Part shown: positions 1 to 5,843 of the stretch, in pieces
Numbering within the stretch: the first letter of the stretch is position 1
Layout: the number at the start of each line of letters is the position of its first letter
Origin: Elusimicrobia bacterium CG03_land_8_20_14_0_80_50_18
GTDB lineage: Bacteria > CG03
Assembly (NCBI GenBank): GCA_002780705.1
Contig: PEUP01000011.1
Span: 1-11,151 of the forward strand
DNA length: 11,151 bases
Direction: 5' to 3'
Made by a program: the position numbers and the translations under genes
The notes under the pieces: model-generated
The model's input: only the letters and a program-made list of their open reading frames with translations
What the model was told of the DNA's origin: nothing
The model's database searches: none

Positions 1-75
1 GAACGGCAAGCGAGAGCGGCCGGCTTCGAAGGAGACGCGAGAGCGTCGGGTGAGAAGAAATCCCACCTCCGGCAA
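1..75 (+). other. GC-rich element with tRNA-like 3' end
   Basis: The stretch contains a perfect 5-bp hairpin with a GAGA loop (GACGC-GAGA-GCGTC, about 34-47), like the long variable arm of a tRNA-Ser or tRNA-Leu. It then runs into a tail (ATCCCACCTCCGGCA, about 60-74) that looks like the T-stem 3' strand plus acceptor strand of a tRNA. The expected T-loop (TTCGA) is replaced by a purine-rich run (GAGAAGAAAT), and no matching 5' half lies in the window, so a functional tRNA cannot be called. It may be a decayed tRNA, a tRNA-derived repeat, or chance. No coding region fits here. Confidence 0.3.
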
Positions 76-103
76 AACTCAACACAAAAAATCTTCACCC
101 CAT

Positions 104-131
104 TTGACATAAGCTGTAAATATTGTATGAT
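104..131 (+). promoter_or_regulatory. sigma70-type promoter of the cold-shock gene
   Basis: A perfect -35 box TTGACA (104-109) is followed after 16 nt by TATGAT (126-131), a 5/6 match to the -10 consensus. Transcription would begin near 138, which gives a leader of about 60 nt before the cold-shock start codon at 200. The leader contains an A/T-only inverted repeat (144-151 with 164-171). Confidence 0.75.
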
Positions 132-199
132 TATTTCAATTGATGAAAAAAGCGATTTGGAGTTTTTTTCAATGTAGAGCCATTTAGGAGGCTATGATT

Positions 200-394
200 A
201 TGAAAGGTACAGTTAAGTTTTACAACGAGAGAAAGAATTTCGGTTTTATTGAACCGGACGACAAGAGCAAGGATCTCTTTGTCCACAAAAACGACATTGA
301 ATCCGGCCCACTGCTGGACGGAGACAAAGTGGAATTCGATTCTGAAGACGGTGAGAGAGGTTTGAAAGCGGTTCACGTTAAAAAGATTTCATAA
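200..394 (+). CDS. Cold-shock domain protein (CspA family)
   Basis: A 64-residue single cold-shock domain, the usual CspA size. It is expected to be a cytoplasmic OB-fold that binds single-stranded RNA and DNA, acting as an RNA chaperone or transcription antiterminator. The N-terminus MKGTVKFYNERKNFGFI is typical. The RNP1-like stretch is at residues 12-17 (KNFGFI) and the RNP2-like stretch at 26-29 (LFVH). The common Trp in KWFN is Tyr here (F7-Y8-N9), which keeps an aromatic residue. An upstream in-frame ATG exists at 194, but AGGAGG at 186-191 lies only 2 nt from it and 8 nt from the ATG at 200, so 200 is preferred. It has its own strong promoter and is followed by a small basic ORF in the same frame. 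Cold induction is not shown by the sequence. Confidence 0.93.
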   Translation: MKGTVKFYNERKNFGFIEPDDKSKDLFVHKNDIESGPLLDGDKVEFDSEDGERGLKAVHVKKIS

Positions 395-400
395 AAAGTT

Positions 401-517
401 TTGAAACCTAATTACGGATATCAAAAGTATATCAAAGAACAGTTAAAGAAAAAAAAGAACGACGAAAAAAGACAGCGAAAACAACGAAAACAAATAAAGC
501 CTGAAGATAATTCATAA
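401..517 (+). CDS. Small Lys/Arg-rich protein downstream of csp (TTG start)
   Basis: A 38-codon ORF starting with TTG and ending at TAA 515-517. Its product begins (fM)KPNYGYQKYIKEQLKKKK and ends in a Lys/Arg/Gln-rich tail. It is extremely basic, without a hydrophobic segment or Cys, as expected of an RNA- or ribosome-associated peptide. It lies 6 nt after the csp stop, in the same reading frame, and has no clear Shine-Dalgarno, so translation would depend on coupling to csp or on stop-codon readthrough. The opening K-P-x-Y followed by a basic helix looks like a real protein rather than random sequence, and I recall similar small basic ORFs beside csp genes in other bacteria, which I cannot check here. 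Function unknown. The alternative is a fortuitous ORF in an A-rich 3' UTR. Confidence 0.55.
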   Translation: MKPNYGYQKYIKEQLKKKKNDEKRQRKQRKQIKPEDNS

Positions 518-540
518 GATCTGGCAGGTGTTTAACGGCA

Positions 541-574
541 TTTTACTGAGCTAAGGTATTTTATTGAGCTGAGG
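541..574. repeat. Imperfect tandem repeat, two 16-nt units
   Basis: TTTTACTGAGCTAAGG (541-556) is repeated as TTTTATTGAGCTGAGG (559-574), 14 of 16 identical with an 18-nt period. It lies in the convergent gap between the csp unit (+) and tRNA-Ala (-). On the minus strand each copy reads (C)TNAGCTCA, resembling a tRNA D-arm. No clear intrinsic terminator is seen in 518-584. Confidence 0.5.
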
Positions 575-584
575 AGAGGTTTAT

Positions 585-657
585 TGGAGCAGGCGGGAGT
601 TGAACCCGCGACCTCCACGTTGCGAACGTGGCGTTCTCCCAACTGAACTACTGCCCC
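585..657 (-). tRNA. tRNA-Ala (anticodon CGC)
   Basis: The reverse complement folds as a 73-nt cloverleaf. The acceptor is GGGGCAG with CTGCTCC, including the G3-U70 wobble pair that is the identity element for alanine. The D-stem is GTTC/GAAC, the anticodon stem CCACG/CGTGG encloses loop TTCGCAA (anticodon CGC), and the T-arm is GCGGG-TTCAACT-CCCGC. The discriminator is A73 and CCA is not encoded. It decodes GCG. It is the last of three tRNAs in the cluster. Confidence 0.96.
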
Positions 658-701
658 TAATATTCTAAACCGTCAATCGCCGATGGGATGGCGAATCAAA
701 A

Positions 702-774
702 TGGGTCGTATAGGGATCGAACCTATGACCTTGGGCTTAAGAGGCCCCTGCTCTACCAGCTGAGCTAACGACCC
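702..774 (-). tRNA. tRNA-Lys (anticodon CTT)
   Basis: A 73-nt cloverleaf on the minus strand. The acceptor GGGTCGT pairs fully with ACGACCC, the D-stem is GCTC/GAGC, the anticodon loop is CTCTTAA (anticodon CTT), the T-arm is ATAGG-TTCGATC-CCTAT, and the discriminator is A. CCA is not encoded. The outermost anticodon-stem pair (27-43) is a G-A mismatch, the only irregularity. It decodes AAG. It lies 44 nt upstream of tRNA-Ala in transcription order. Confidence 0.96.
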
Positions 775-790
775 GGTATTATTCTTTCTT

Positions 791-864
791 TGCCCCGGAG
801 AAGACTCGAACTCCTAGCCTTGTGGTTCGAAGCCACACGCTCTATCCAGTTGAGCTACCGGGGC
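791..864 (-). tRNA. tRNA-Arg (anticodon TCG)
   Basis: A 74-nt cloverleaf on the minus strand. The acceptor GCCCCGG pairs with CCGGGGC, the D-stem is GCTC/GAGC, the anticodon stem TGTGG/CCACA encloses CTTCGAA (anticodon TCG), and the T-arm is AGGAG-TTCGAGT-CTTCT with one G-T pair. The discriminator is A and CCA is not encoded. It is first in the cluster, 16 nt before tRNA-Lys, so the three are probably one precursor needing CCA addition. Confidence 0.96.
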
Positions 865-963
865 GCTCACATCTTGCGGTGGAGCCTTCGCCTAGCCTTC
901 GGGCTCAGTCGCCGCTCTTTATTCATCGCGAGCGGCAACGGGGTCGCCAGAATGTTTACCGTA
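865..963 (-). other. GC-rich leader of the tRNA transcript with inverted repeats
   Basis: This is the roughly 100 nt between the predicted transcription start and tRNA-Arg. It holds a perfect 7-bp inverted repeat (911-917 with 930-936, GCCGCTC/GAGCGGC, 12-nt loop) and a 5-bp one (882-886 with 902-906), plus a direct repeat AGCCTTCG (883-890 and 894-901). No start codon with a ribosome site and no fourth tRNA can be recognised. It may simply be a 5' precursor removed by RNase P, or a remnant of another RNA gene. Confidence 0.4.
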
Positions 964-969
964 GCGCCT

Positions 970-997
970 ATTATATAAAAAATCCGTCAACAGTAAA
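970..997 (-). promoter_or_regulatory. Candidate promoter of the tRNA cluster
   Basis: On the minus strand a perfect TATAAT (975-970) is preceded by 16 nt and TTTACT (997-992), a 4/6 match to the -35 consensus. It lies between the PLD gene stop (1008) and the tRNAs and would start transcription near 963, about 100 nt before tRNA-Arg. A TTGACG (988-983) is also present but sits too close to the -10 to pair with it. Confidence 0.55.
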
Positions 998-1007
998 CCC
1001 TCTAAAT

Positions 1008-2003
1008 TTATTTTGCCGCGCCCTGCTCTTTTACCATCAGGAAATATTCGTAAAAATATTTCGCGAGCGCCTCGTCTTTTATAACGATATTGGCCTCGCG
1101 GTAAAGCTCAAAACCGCCGTAGCCCCAGTTGGAAGAGCCTACCATTACACTGTCATCGGCGACGGCAAGCTTTGCGTGCGTGATTATTTTTTCGCTGTCA
1201 AAAGATACATCAACGCCGCGGCTCCTGAAATATTCCGCCGCCGCATCGGTCATTTGATTGAGCGTTTCATTATAATCACTTTTCTCCATCACCGCCTCTG
1301 TCTTTACTCCCCTCTCGGACGCGGCAAAAAGCGCATCCAGAACTTTCATGACAGGATTTTCAGTTTCGCCGGGATAAATTTTTATACCGTATATCAGGAG
1401 AGCTATTCTTTCCTTGGCGCCTTCAAACATTGAGATGAGCGCCTCGTCGGCGAATGAGTTCTCCACAGTCGTCACGATACCCGAAGTCAAGCCGGACGGC
1501 GGCCCTCCGTTATTCCACATCGCTGTGAAGTATTCCTCAAACCACCGGCCTATCTTCTTATCTCTGATAAACACATTTGTCTCATTATTCCGCTCAATGG
1601 AAGCAGAGCTCAGATTGGTGGAGCCGACAATAACTTTTTCTCCGTCGGCAACCACAAATTTAGAGTGTGAAAAAATATCCCCGCTATCGAGCCTCGCTTC
1701 AATGCCTATTCTTTTAAGCAAAGGCAGGGCCTCGGCGTTGTATGACACGGAATTTTCAAAAAGGCATCTCACCTCAACGCCGCGGTCAACTGCCTCGTTT
1801 AACAGAAAAACCAGCGGGCGCGTGGTTTCATCCATGTGAAAATAGAGCTGGCTTATATACAGTTTTTCTTTAGCGCCTTTTATAATTTCTTTGAGATGCG
1901 GAAGATAATTCCTGTTTGACGCCGGACGCGGCGCATAGGCGCGGGGCGCGCAGGAAGATAGAATAAAAAGCGCCGCGAACACCAAACCCCGCGGCATTGT
2001 CAT
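1008..2003 (-). CDS. Secreted phospholipase D-family lipoprotein with two HKD motifs
   Basis: A 331-residue PLD-superfamily phosphodiesterase. The N-terminus is a lipoprotein signal: a short basic start, a hydrophobic run at 7-15, and lipobox L15-S16-S17-C18. The mature enzyme would therefore be membrane-anchored outside the cytoplasm. Both catalytic motifs are intact: H113-x-K115-x4-D120 followed by G127-S-T-N, and H276-x-K278-x4-D283 followed by G289-S-S-N. The family forms a phosphohistidine intermediate and cleaves phosphodiesters in lipids or nucleic acids. The two short repeats of this size resemble the Nuc-like and minimal-PLD group more than eukaryotic-type PLDs, so the substrate is open. 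The ATG overlaps the stop of the DUF3006 gene by 4 nt and has no ribosome site, implying translational coupling. Confidence 0.9.
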   Translation of the reverse strand: MTMPRGLVFAALFILSSCAPRAYAPRPASNRNYLPHLKEIIKGAKEKLYISQLYFHMDETTRPLVFLLNEAVDRGVEVRCLFENSVSYNAEALPLLKRIGIEARLDSGDIFSHSKFVVADGEKVIVGSTNLSSASIERNNETNVFIRDKKIGRWFEEYFTAMWNNGGPPSGLTSGIVTTVENSFADEALISMFEGAKERIALLIYGIKIYPGETENPVMKVLDALFAASERGVKTEAVMEKSDYNETLNQMTDAAAEYFRSRGVDVSFDSEKIITHAKLAVADDSVMVGSSNWGYGGFELYREANIVIKDEALAKYFYEYFLMVKEQGAAK

Positions 2004-2218
2004 TGTTTTTTAGATCTTTTCAGCAGTCGTTTTCTTATATCAGAAATGTTTTTTTTCACGCGTTCTTTTTCTTCGCTGTCCGGCGTAAAAGCAACATCAA
2101 AAAAATCGCCTTCCCTGATCTTAAAAGGGAAATTTTTCGCGGGAATCTCCATCCTGCCGCCGCCTCGGACAAGAATAACCGCTATCCCTTCCTCGATTCT
2201 GTCAACAGAGCATTTCAT
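2000..2218 (-). CDS. DUF3006 family small protein
   Basis: A 72-residue protein with the DUF3006 pattern: V-D-R-I-E-E-G-x-A-V near the start (residues 5-14), a middle I-P-A-K-N-F-P segment (24-30), and E-G-D-x-x-D-V (36-42). It ends in a highly basic tail. It is predicted to be a small beta-barrel-like cytoplasmic protein of unknown function. GGGAGG lies 4 nt before the ATG. The stop overlaps the PLD gene start (ATGA), so the two are co-translated. In some bacteria DUF3006 genes neighbour secreted nucleases or metallo-beta-lactamases, which suits the PLD partner, but no direct role can be given. Confidence 0.75.
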   Translation of the reverse strand: MKCSVDRIEEGIAVILVRGGGRMEIPAKNFPFKIREGDFFDVAFTPDSEEKERVKKNISDIRKRLLKRSKKQ

Positions 2219-2248
2219 AAAACCTCCCTGCAGACTTCAGCCTGCCTC

Positions 2249-3295
2249 TCAGATGGATAAACCAGACATTATTTTTCGGGTTTCTGTCTGTATTCTGTCT
2301 TTTAATGTCTTTTTCTCGGCAGGGGAACAAAATGCCGCGTCAACAGAAAAGATATTCATGTCCAGCACATCGTCTATCTCAAGGCCGCACTTCGTCTGAA
2401 CAACATCCCATTCATGCGTAAGGTTTATGTTTGATACGCCCCTGTCATCGGTATTTATGGTGGTTTTGATTCCTTTTTTGTAGAAGTCGGCTATGGGGTG
2501 GGATTTATAATCCGGGCACACCCCCGTGTGCACATTGCTTGTGACGCATATCTCAAACACGATGCCGGCATCCCTGATCCGCTCAACGAACACCTCATTC
2601 TCGGCGATCCTCACGCCGTGGCCTATGCGTGAGGCATGGAGCACATCAACCGCCTCTTTGACCGATTCCCAGCCTGCGGCTTCGCCGGCGTGAATTGTAA
2701 CGGGAATCCCCGCGCTTTTGGCGCGGTCAAAAATAAGAGCGAACGGAGCCCCGGGGAAGCGGCTTTCGTCGCCGGCCAGATCCAGACCGCACAGGCCTCG
2801 GCCCATATATTTTTCGGCAAGAGCGTATGTTTTTTCCCAAGCTTCCCGCTCCGTGCCGCGGTATGCGCAGAGAATGGCTCCTGTTTTAATATCAAAATCT
2901 CTTTCGCCTTTTTTCAGACCCGCGAGAACGCTCACAAGGATGTCCTCCTGCGTCACTTTTTCGGCGGCCTGCAGGCAGGGCGCGAAACGGATTTCCATGT
3001 AGCGGATATTTTCCTTTGCGGCGTCATCGCAAAGTTCATAGGATATTCTCTCCATAGATTCCGGTGTCTTGAGATAAGGGTAGAAAAACTCAAATTTGTT
3101 AAGGAAATCCGTCAGAGAACAGCAGGTCGAATCCACCTGCACATAGTTCGCTATCCCTTCGGGCTCCTTGCAGGGGAGATCACAGCCCGCGGATTTCATT
3201 ATATCAAATATCGTCCGGGGCCTTATAGACCCGTCAAGATGACAGTGCAGATCAACTTTGGGAAGTTTTTTTAACGACTCGCCTGAAACTTTCAT
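2249..3295 (-). CDS. add: Adenosine deaminase family hydrolase
   Basis: A 348-residue metal-dependent amidohydrolase of the adenosine/AMP deaminase family, full length. The residues for a zinc site and catalysis are all present: H17 and H19 (VDLHCHLDGS), H202 and E205 (IHAGEAAG), H226 (IGHGVR), and D283-D284 (INTDDRGVS). R103-F-A-P and the L-D-L-A-G-D loop (171-176) also fit. The expected reaction is adenosine or deoxyadenosine to inosine or deoxyinosine in the cytoplasm. Related members act on 5'-deoxyadenosine, MTA or aminodeoxyfutalosine, which sequence alone cannot separate. The gene starts 2 nt after kinase 1 and lacks a clear ribosome site. Its position two genes from the mtnP-PfkB pair supports a salvage role. 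Confidence 0.92.
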   Translation of the reverse strand: MKVSGESLKKLPKVDLHCHLDGSIRPRTIFDIMKSAGCDLPCKEPEGIANYVQVDSTCCSLTDFLNKFEFFYPYLKTPESMERISYELCDDAAKENIRYMEIRFAPCLQAAEKVTQEDILVSVLAGLKKGERDFDIKTGAILCAYRGTEREAWEKTYALAEKYMGRGLCGLDLAGDESRFPGAPFALIFDRAKSAGIPVTIHAGEAAGWESVKEAVDVLHASRIGHGVRIAENEVFVERIRDAGIVFEICVTSNVHTGVCPDYKSHPIADFYKKGIKTTINTDDRGVSNINLTHEWDVVQTKCGLEIDDVLDMNIFSVDAAFCSPAEKKTLKDRIQTETRKIMSGLSI

Positions 3296-3297
3296 AT

Positions 3298-3909
3298 TCA
3301 GAATTCGTCCACCACCGAAAGAAGCTGTTTCTCTATATCTTCCGGCGTGACACCGTCATCGTTTTTTATAACGATGACCTTCACGGGGGCCGTCGCGGGC
3401 AGCTCGGCGCCGTCATCATTCGGATATGTCTCTTCCATCTCCTTTCTGGAAACAAAATGAGCGTCAATGCCCTCAGCCTCAGCCCTCTTGGTCCTTTCCT
3501 CATTGCGGGAGACGCAGGTCTCAAAAGAAGCGTCTATGTAGAGGGCCGTCGCGTTTTTCAGTATTTCATCAGAAAAAATACCGAGCGAGCGGGCGTTGTC
3601 AGGCCTGGAGAATTCTATCGCCAGCACGCCGTCTTTGTCTTTATACGCCAAAGCTTTCCTATTGAGGCCCGCCAGCATCGCGTCCCATATACCCGGGTCC
3701 ATGATCTTAAACCCGCCGTCGTCGGTGGGCATGAACCTGTCCGTCCTGCCGGAAGCGACATCGCCATCATGAAGTTCCATGAGTATGGGAAAATCGTCTA
3801 TCCTCTCAAAATTCACAGCCTTTCCGCTCTTCTTCAGGATATCCGTTATGGTCCTGTAAACTATGCTCTTACCGCAACCGGGCCTTCCAAGTAAAAATAT
3901 ATTTTTCAT
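3298..3909 (-). CDS. P-loop kinase-like protein, cassette copy 1
   Basis: A 203-residue single-domain P-loop NTPase of adenylate-kinase-like size. Walker A is G8-R-P-G-C-G-K-S15. Other blocks shared with copy 2 (7990-8619) are E35-R-I-D-D-F-P-I-L, G-G-F-K-I-x-D (65-71), I98-E-F-S-R102, C132-x2-R-N-x2-R139, and N164-D-D near the C-terminus. The Asp pair in IDDF may play the substrate or Mg role usual in nucleotide kinases, and the R-N-x2-R block resembles a lid. The family is unassigned; a kinase acting on a nucleoside, nucleotide or sugar phosphate is plausible, and a regulatory NTPase is possible. The start ATG overlaps the TIM-barrel 1 stop (ATGA). Confidence 0.75.
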   Translation of the reverse strand: MKNIFLLGRPGCGKSIVYRTITDILKKSGKAVNFERIDDFPILMELHDGDVASGRTDRFMPTDDGGFKIMDPGIWDAMLAGLNRKALAYKDKDGVLAIEFSRPDNARSLGIFSDEILKNATALYIDASFETCVSRNEERTKRAEAEGIDAHFVSRKEMEETYPNDDGAELPATAPVKVIVIKNDDGVTPEDIEKQLLSVVDEF

Positions 3910-4904
3910 ACAAAAATCTCCGCTAGATACGCCGACTCTTCCTTAAGGACAGCTATACCGTTGAGCAGATCGTTCATGTCACGCACCGCCGTCTCAACCA
4001 CAACTATCTCCACAGCCTTTTCCTTGAAGAGTTTATTCATATTCTCCAGATTCTTTCTTTTCAAGAAGCCCTGCTCCCTGTGCAGCGGAGGATGGAACTT
4101 AAAAGGGGGCTGACCTTTGGGATCGGGATTGATCCAGAAATCGTTCAGATGCACCTCGTAAAGCATCTCTGCGGGGATACCTTCTATGATGCTCTCCACC
4201 GGATCAGCGAGTTCTTTTTTCCCGAACATCGGCAGAGCCCTTGTAAACCAGTGCCCTATGTCAAAACAGTATTTGACATCCAGCCCGCCGGAGCGCACAT
4301 CTTTCATGAGCTTGAGCATATCATCCTGCTCAACGCCGATGGTATCAAAGGCCGTGTTGTTCTCCACATGCATCAGCAGGCCTTTCTCTTTGCAGTATTG
4401 GGCAAGTTCCCTCGAGCTCGTTCTCACGCTTTTATTCGCGATATCAAGATACCTTCCCGCCGCCTGGTAAAAAGGCACACTCCCCGGATGCATATTAACC
4501 AGCCTCGCTCCTATCTTTTTCGCGAAGTCAACGTATCTTTTCATGAGAGCGCAGGCCGCCAGACGGTCTTCTTCCTGAAATGTCACAACGCTCTGAGCGA
4601 CAAAAGTGTAGGGAAGATGCACCGAAATAGACACGCCTTTCTCTTCGGCGTATTTTTTAATCCCCTCTATTTCATCATCGGCCATTGCCAGAAACGGATT
4701 CGGCACGCCGCCGTCGAGCTCTATGTGATTTAACCCTATTTCCCTTATGACATCTATCTGACCCTTTATGTCCTTTTTGGCCTTTATCTGCACCGTGGCA
4801 TCCATATCCGGCACCGTTAGCTTGCCCGCCTTTAAGTCTTTTTTTTCCTCATCAGTCAAAAAAGTTGTCTCCAGCATGTTTGTAAAATTTCTTCCTAACC
4901 TCAT
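3906..4904 (-). CDS. Sugar phosphate isomerase/epimerase-like TIM barrel, cassette copy 1
   Basis: A 332-residue protein of the AP-endonuclease-2/xylose-isomerase-like TIM-barrel superfamily. The expected metal and catalytic residues follow strand ends: E62 (HIELDG), H96 (SVHLPY), H139 (VNMHPG), E181 (HVENN), D215 and H218 (FDIGHW), H252 (EVHLND), H271 and H275 (FHPPLH), and E304 (VVVETA). The family includes keto-aldose isomerases, epimerases and endonuclease IV. The intact ligand set predicts an active metalloenzyme, but the substrate is unknown. GGAGG lies 4 nt before the ATG. The gene abuts PfkB with no gap and overlaps kinase 1. It is clearly paralogous to the protein at 8616-9602, which shares the opening RLGRNFTN. 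Confidence 0.85.
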   Translation of the reverse strand: MRLGRNFTNMLETTFLTDEEKKDLKAGKLTVPDMDATVQIKAKKDIKGQIDVIREIGLNHIELDGGVPNPFLAMADDEIEGIKKYAEEKGVSISVHLPYTFVAQSVVTFQEEDRLAACALMKRYVDFAKKIGARLVNMHPGSVPFYQAAGRYLDIANKSVRTSSRELAQYCKEKGLLMHVENNTAFDTIGVEQDDMLKLMKDVRSGGLDVKYCFDIGHWFTRALPMFGKKELADPVESIIEGIPAEMLYEVHLNDFWINPDPKGQPPFKFHPPLHREQGFLKRKNLENMNKLFKEKAVEIVVVETAVRDMNDLLNGIAVLKEESAYLAEIFV

Positions 4905-5843
4905 CTATCCTCCTATTCGCCTGACTTCTTCAAAATGCACCAGTTCAACAAACTCTCTGTACCTTTTATCCACATCACTCTTTTTAAGGTCTATAAGCCC
5001 ATTGACGCCGAATCCCGAAACCGTAAAGGACGAGATAACCGTGCCGTAGGCGGCCGCTTTTTTAATGCTCTTCCATGTGATTTTACCAGACGAGGCAAGA
5101 TAGCCCATAAAAGCTCCGGCGAAACTGTCTCCGGCTCCCGTGGGATCAACGGCATCTTCAAGGGGATAAGCGGGAAGAAAAAACATTCCTTTTTGACTGA
5201 AACATCCGACGCCATACTCACCCTTTTTAACAACAACCGTTTTGACGCCTTTTTTCAGCAGCTGCCTGGCCGCCTTTATTATACTGTGCTCTCCCGTGTA
5301 CTGCCTTATCTCGGCCTCGTTGATAAGGAGGGCGCCAAGGCCGGGCAAAAGAGCGCCGATGTGCTTTTTTTTGCTCTCTATCCAGAAATTCATCGTATCC
5401 AGCGCCGTGAATCCGCCTGATTTCCGGGGCTTCATCTGCTTCAGGACTTTTTTCTGCAGCACGGGGTCTATGTTGGCAAGAAATAAATGCTTTGACGCCC
5501 TTAAATACTCCGGTACCGAGGGGTCGAATTTTTCAAAAACATTCAACTGCGTGTCAAGGCTTATGGCCGTTGAGATGTCCCATGAATATTTGCCTCTCCA
5601 GAAAAAAGTCTTGCCCGGCTCCCTTTTGATTCCGTCGGTGTTTATCCCTTTTTTATTCAGCTTTGCGAGAAAACCCCCGGGAAAATCAGCGCCGACAACG
5701 CCTATGATGGCAACCGGCGAGAAAAAGGAAGCGGCCAGCGAAGAATAAACCGACGAACCGCCCACGCCCCTGTTTATTTTACCGAAAGGCGTTGTAATGG
5801 AATCCAGCGCGACCGAACCCACGATAACAATGTGCTCTTTCAT
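4905..5843 (-). CDS. PfkB-family carbohydrate/nucleoside kinase
   Basis: A 312-residue ribokinase/PfkB-family kinase, full length. It shows the N-terminal strand and sugar-site block (VGSVALDS, 8-15), GG at 28-29, the first signature around G48-V-V-G-A-D-F-P, the Mg-associated N175-E-A-E178 motif, and the second signature D233-P-T-G-A-G-D239, whose Asp is the catalytic base and whose GAGD forms the anion hole. It should transfer a phosphate from ATP to a sugar or nucleoside hydroxyl. Ribokinase, adenosine kinase and other activities cannot be separated by eye. The start overlaps the mtnP stop (ATGA) with GGAGG 4 nt upstream. Placement directly after mtnP suggests a substrate linked to nucleoside cleavage. 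Confidence 0.92.
   Translation of the reverse strand: MKEHIVIVGSVALDSITTPFGKINRGVGGSSVYSSLAASFFSPVAIIGVVGADFPGGFLAKLNKKGINTDGIKREPGKTFFWRGKYSWDISTAISLDTQLNVFEKFDPSVPEYLRASKHLFLANIDPVLQKKVLKQMKPRKSGGFTALDTMNFWIESKKKHIGALLPGLGALLINEAEIRQYTGEHSIIKAARQLLKKGVKTVVVKKGEYGVGCFSQKGMFFLPAYPLEDAVDPTGAGDSFAGAFMGYLASSGKITWKSIKKAAAYGTVISSFTVSGFGVNGLIDLKKSDVDKRYREFVELVHFEEVRRIGG

Noticed and set aside
131..376. 81-residue minus-strand ORF opposite csp
   Set aside because: It is antisense to an unambiguous cold-shock domain and has no motif of its own.
518..584. Intrinsic terminator between the csp unit and the tRNA cluster
   Set aside because: I found no stable GC hairpin followed by a T-run on either strand.
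822..1433. 203-residue plus-strand ORF across tRNA-Arg and the PLD 3' end
   Set aside because: It runs antisense over a clear tRNA and a clear HKD enzyme, and the translation shows no domain.
2636..3274. 212-residue plus-strand ORF opposite the adenosine deaminase gene
   Set aside because: It is a shadow of a gene with all catalytic motifs intact.
2249..3295. DDR instead of DDP in the deaminase active-site loop as a sign of altered chemistry
   Set aside because: The TDN/TDD-R variant with a following S is, as I recall, common in bacterial adenosine deaminases, and all metal ligands are present.
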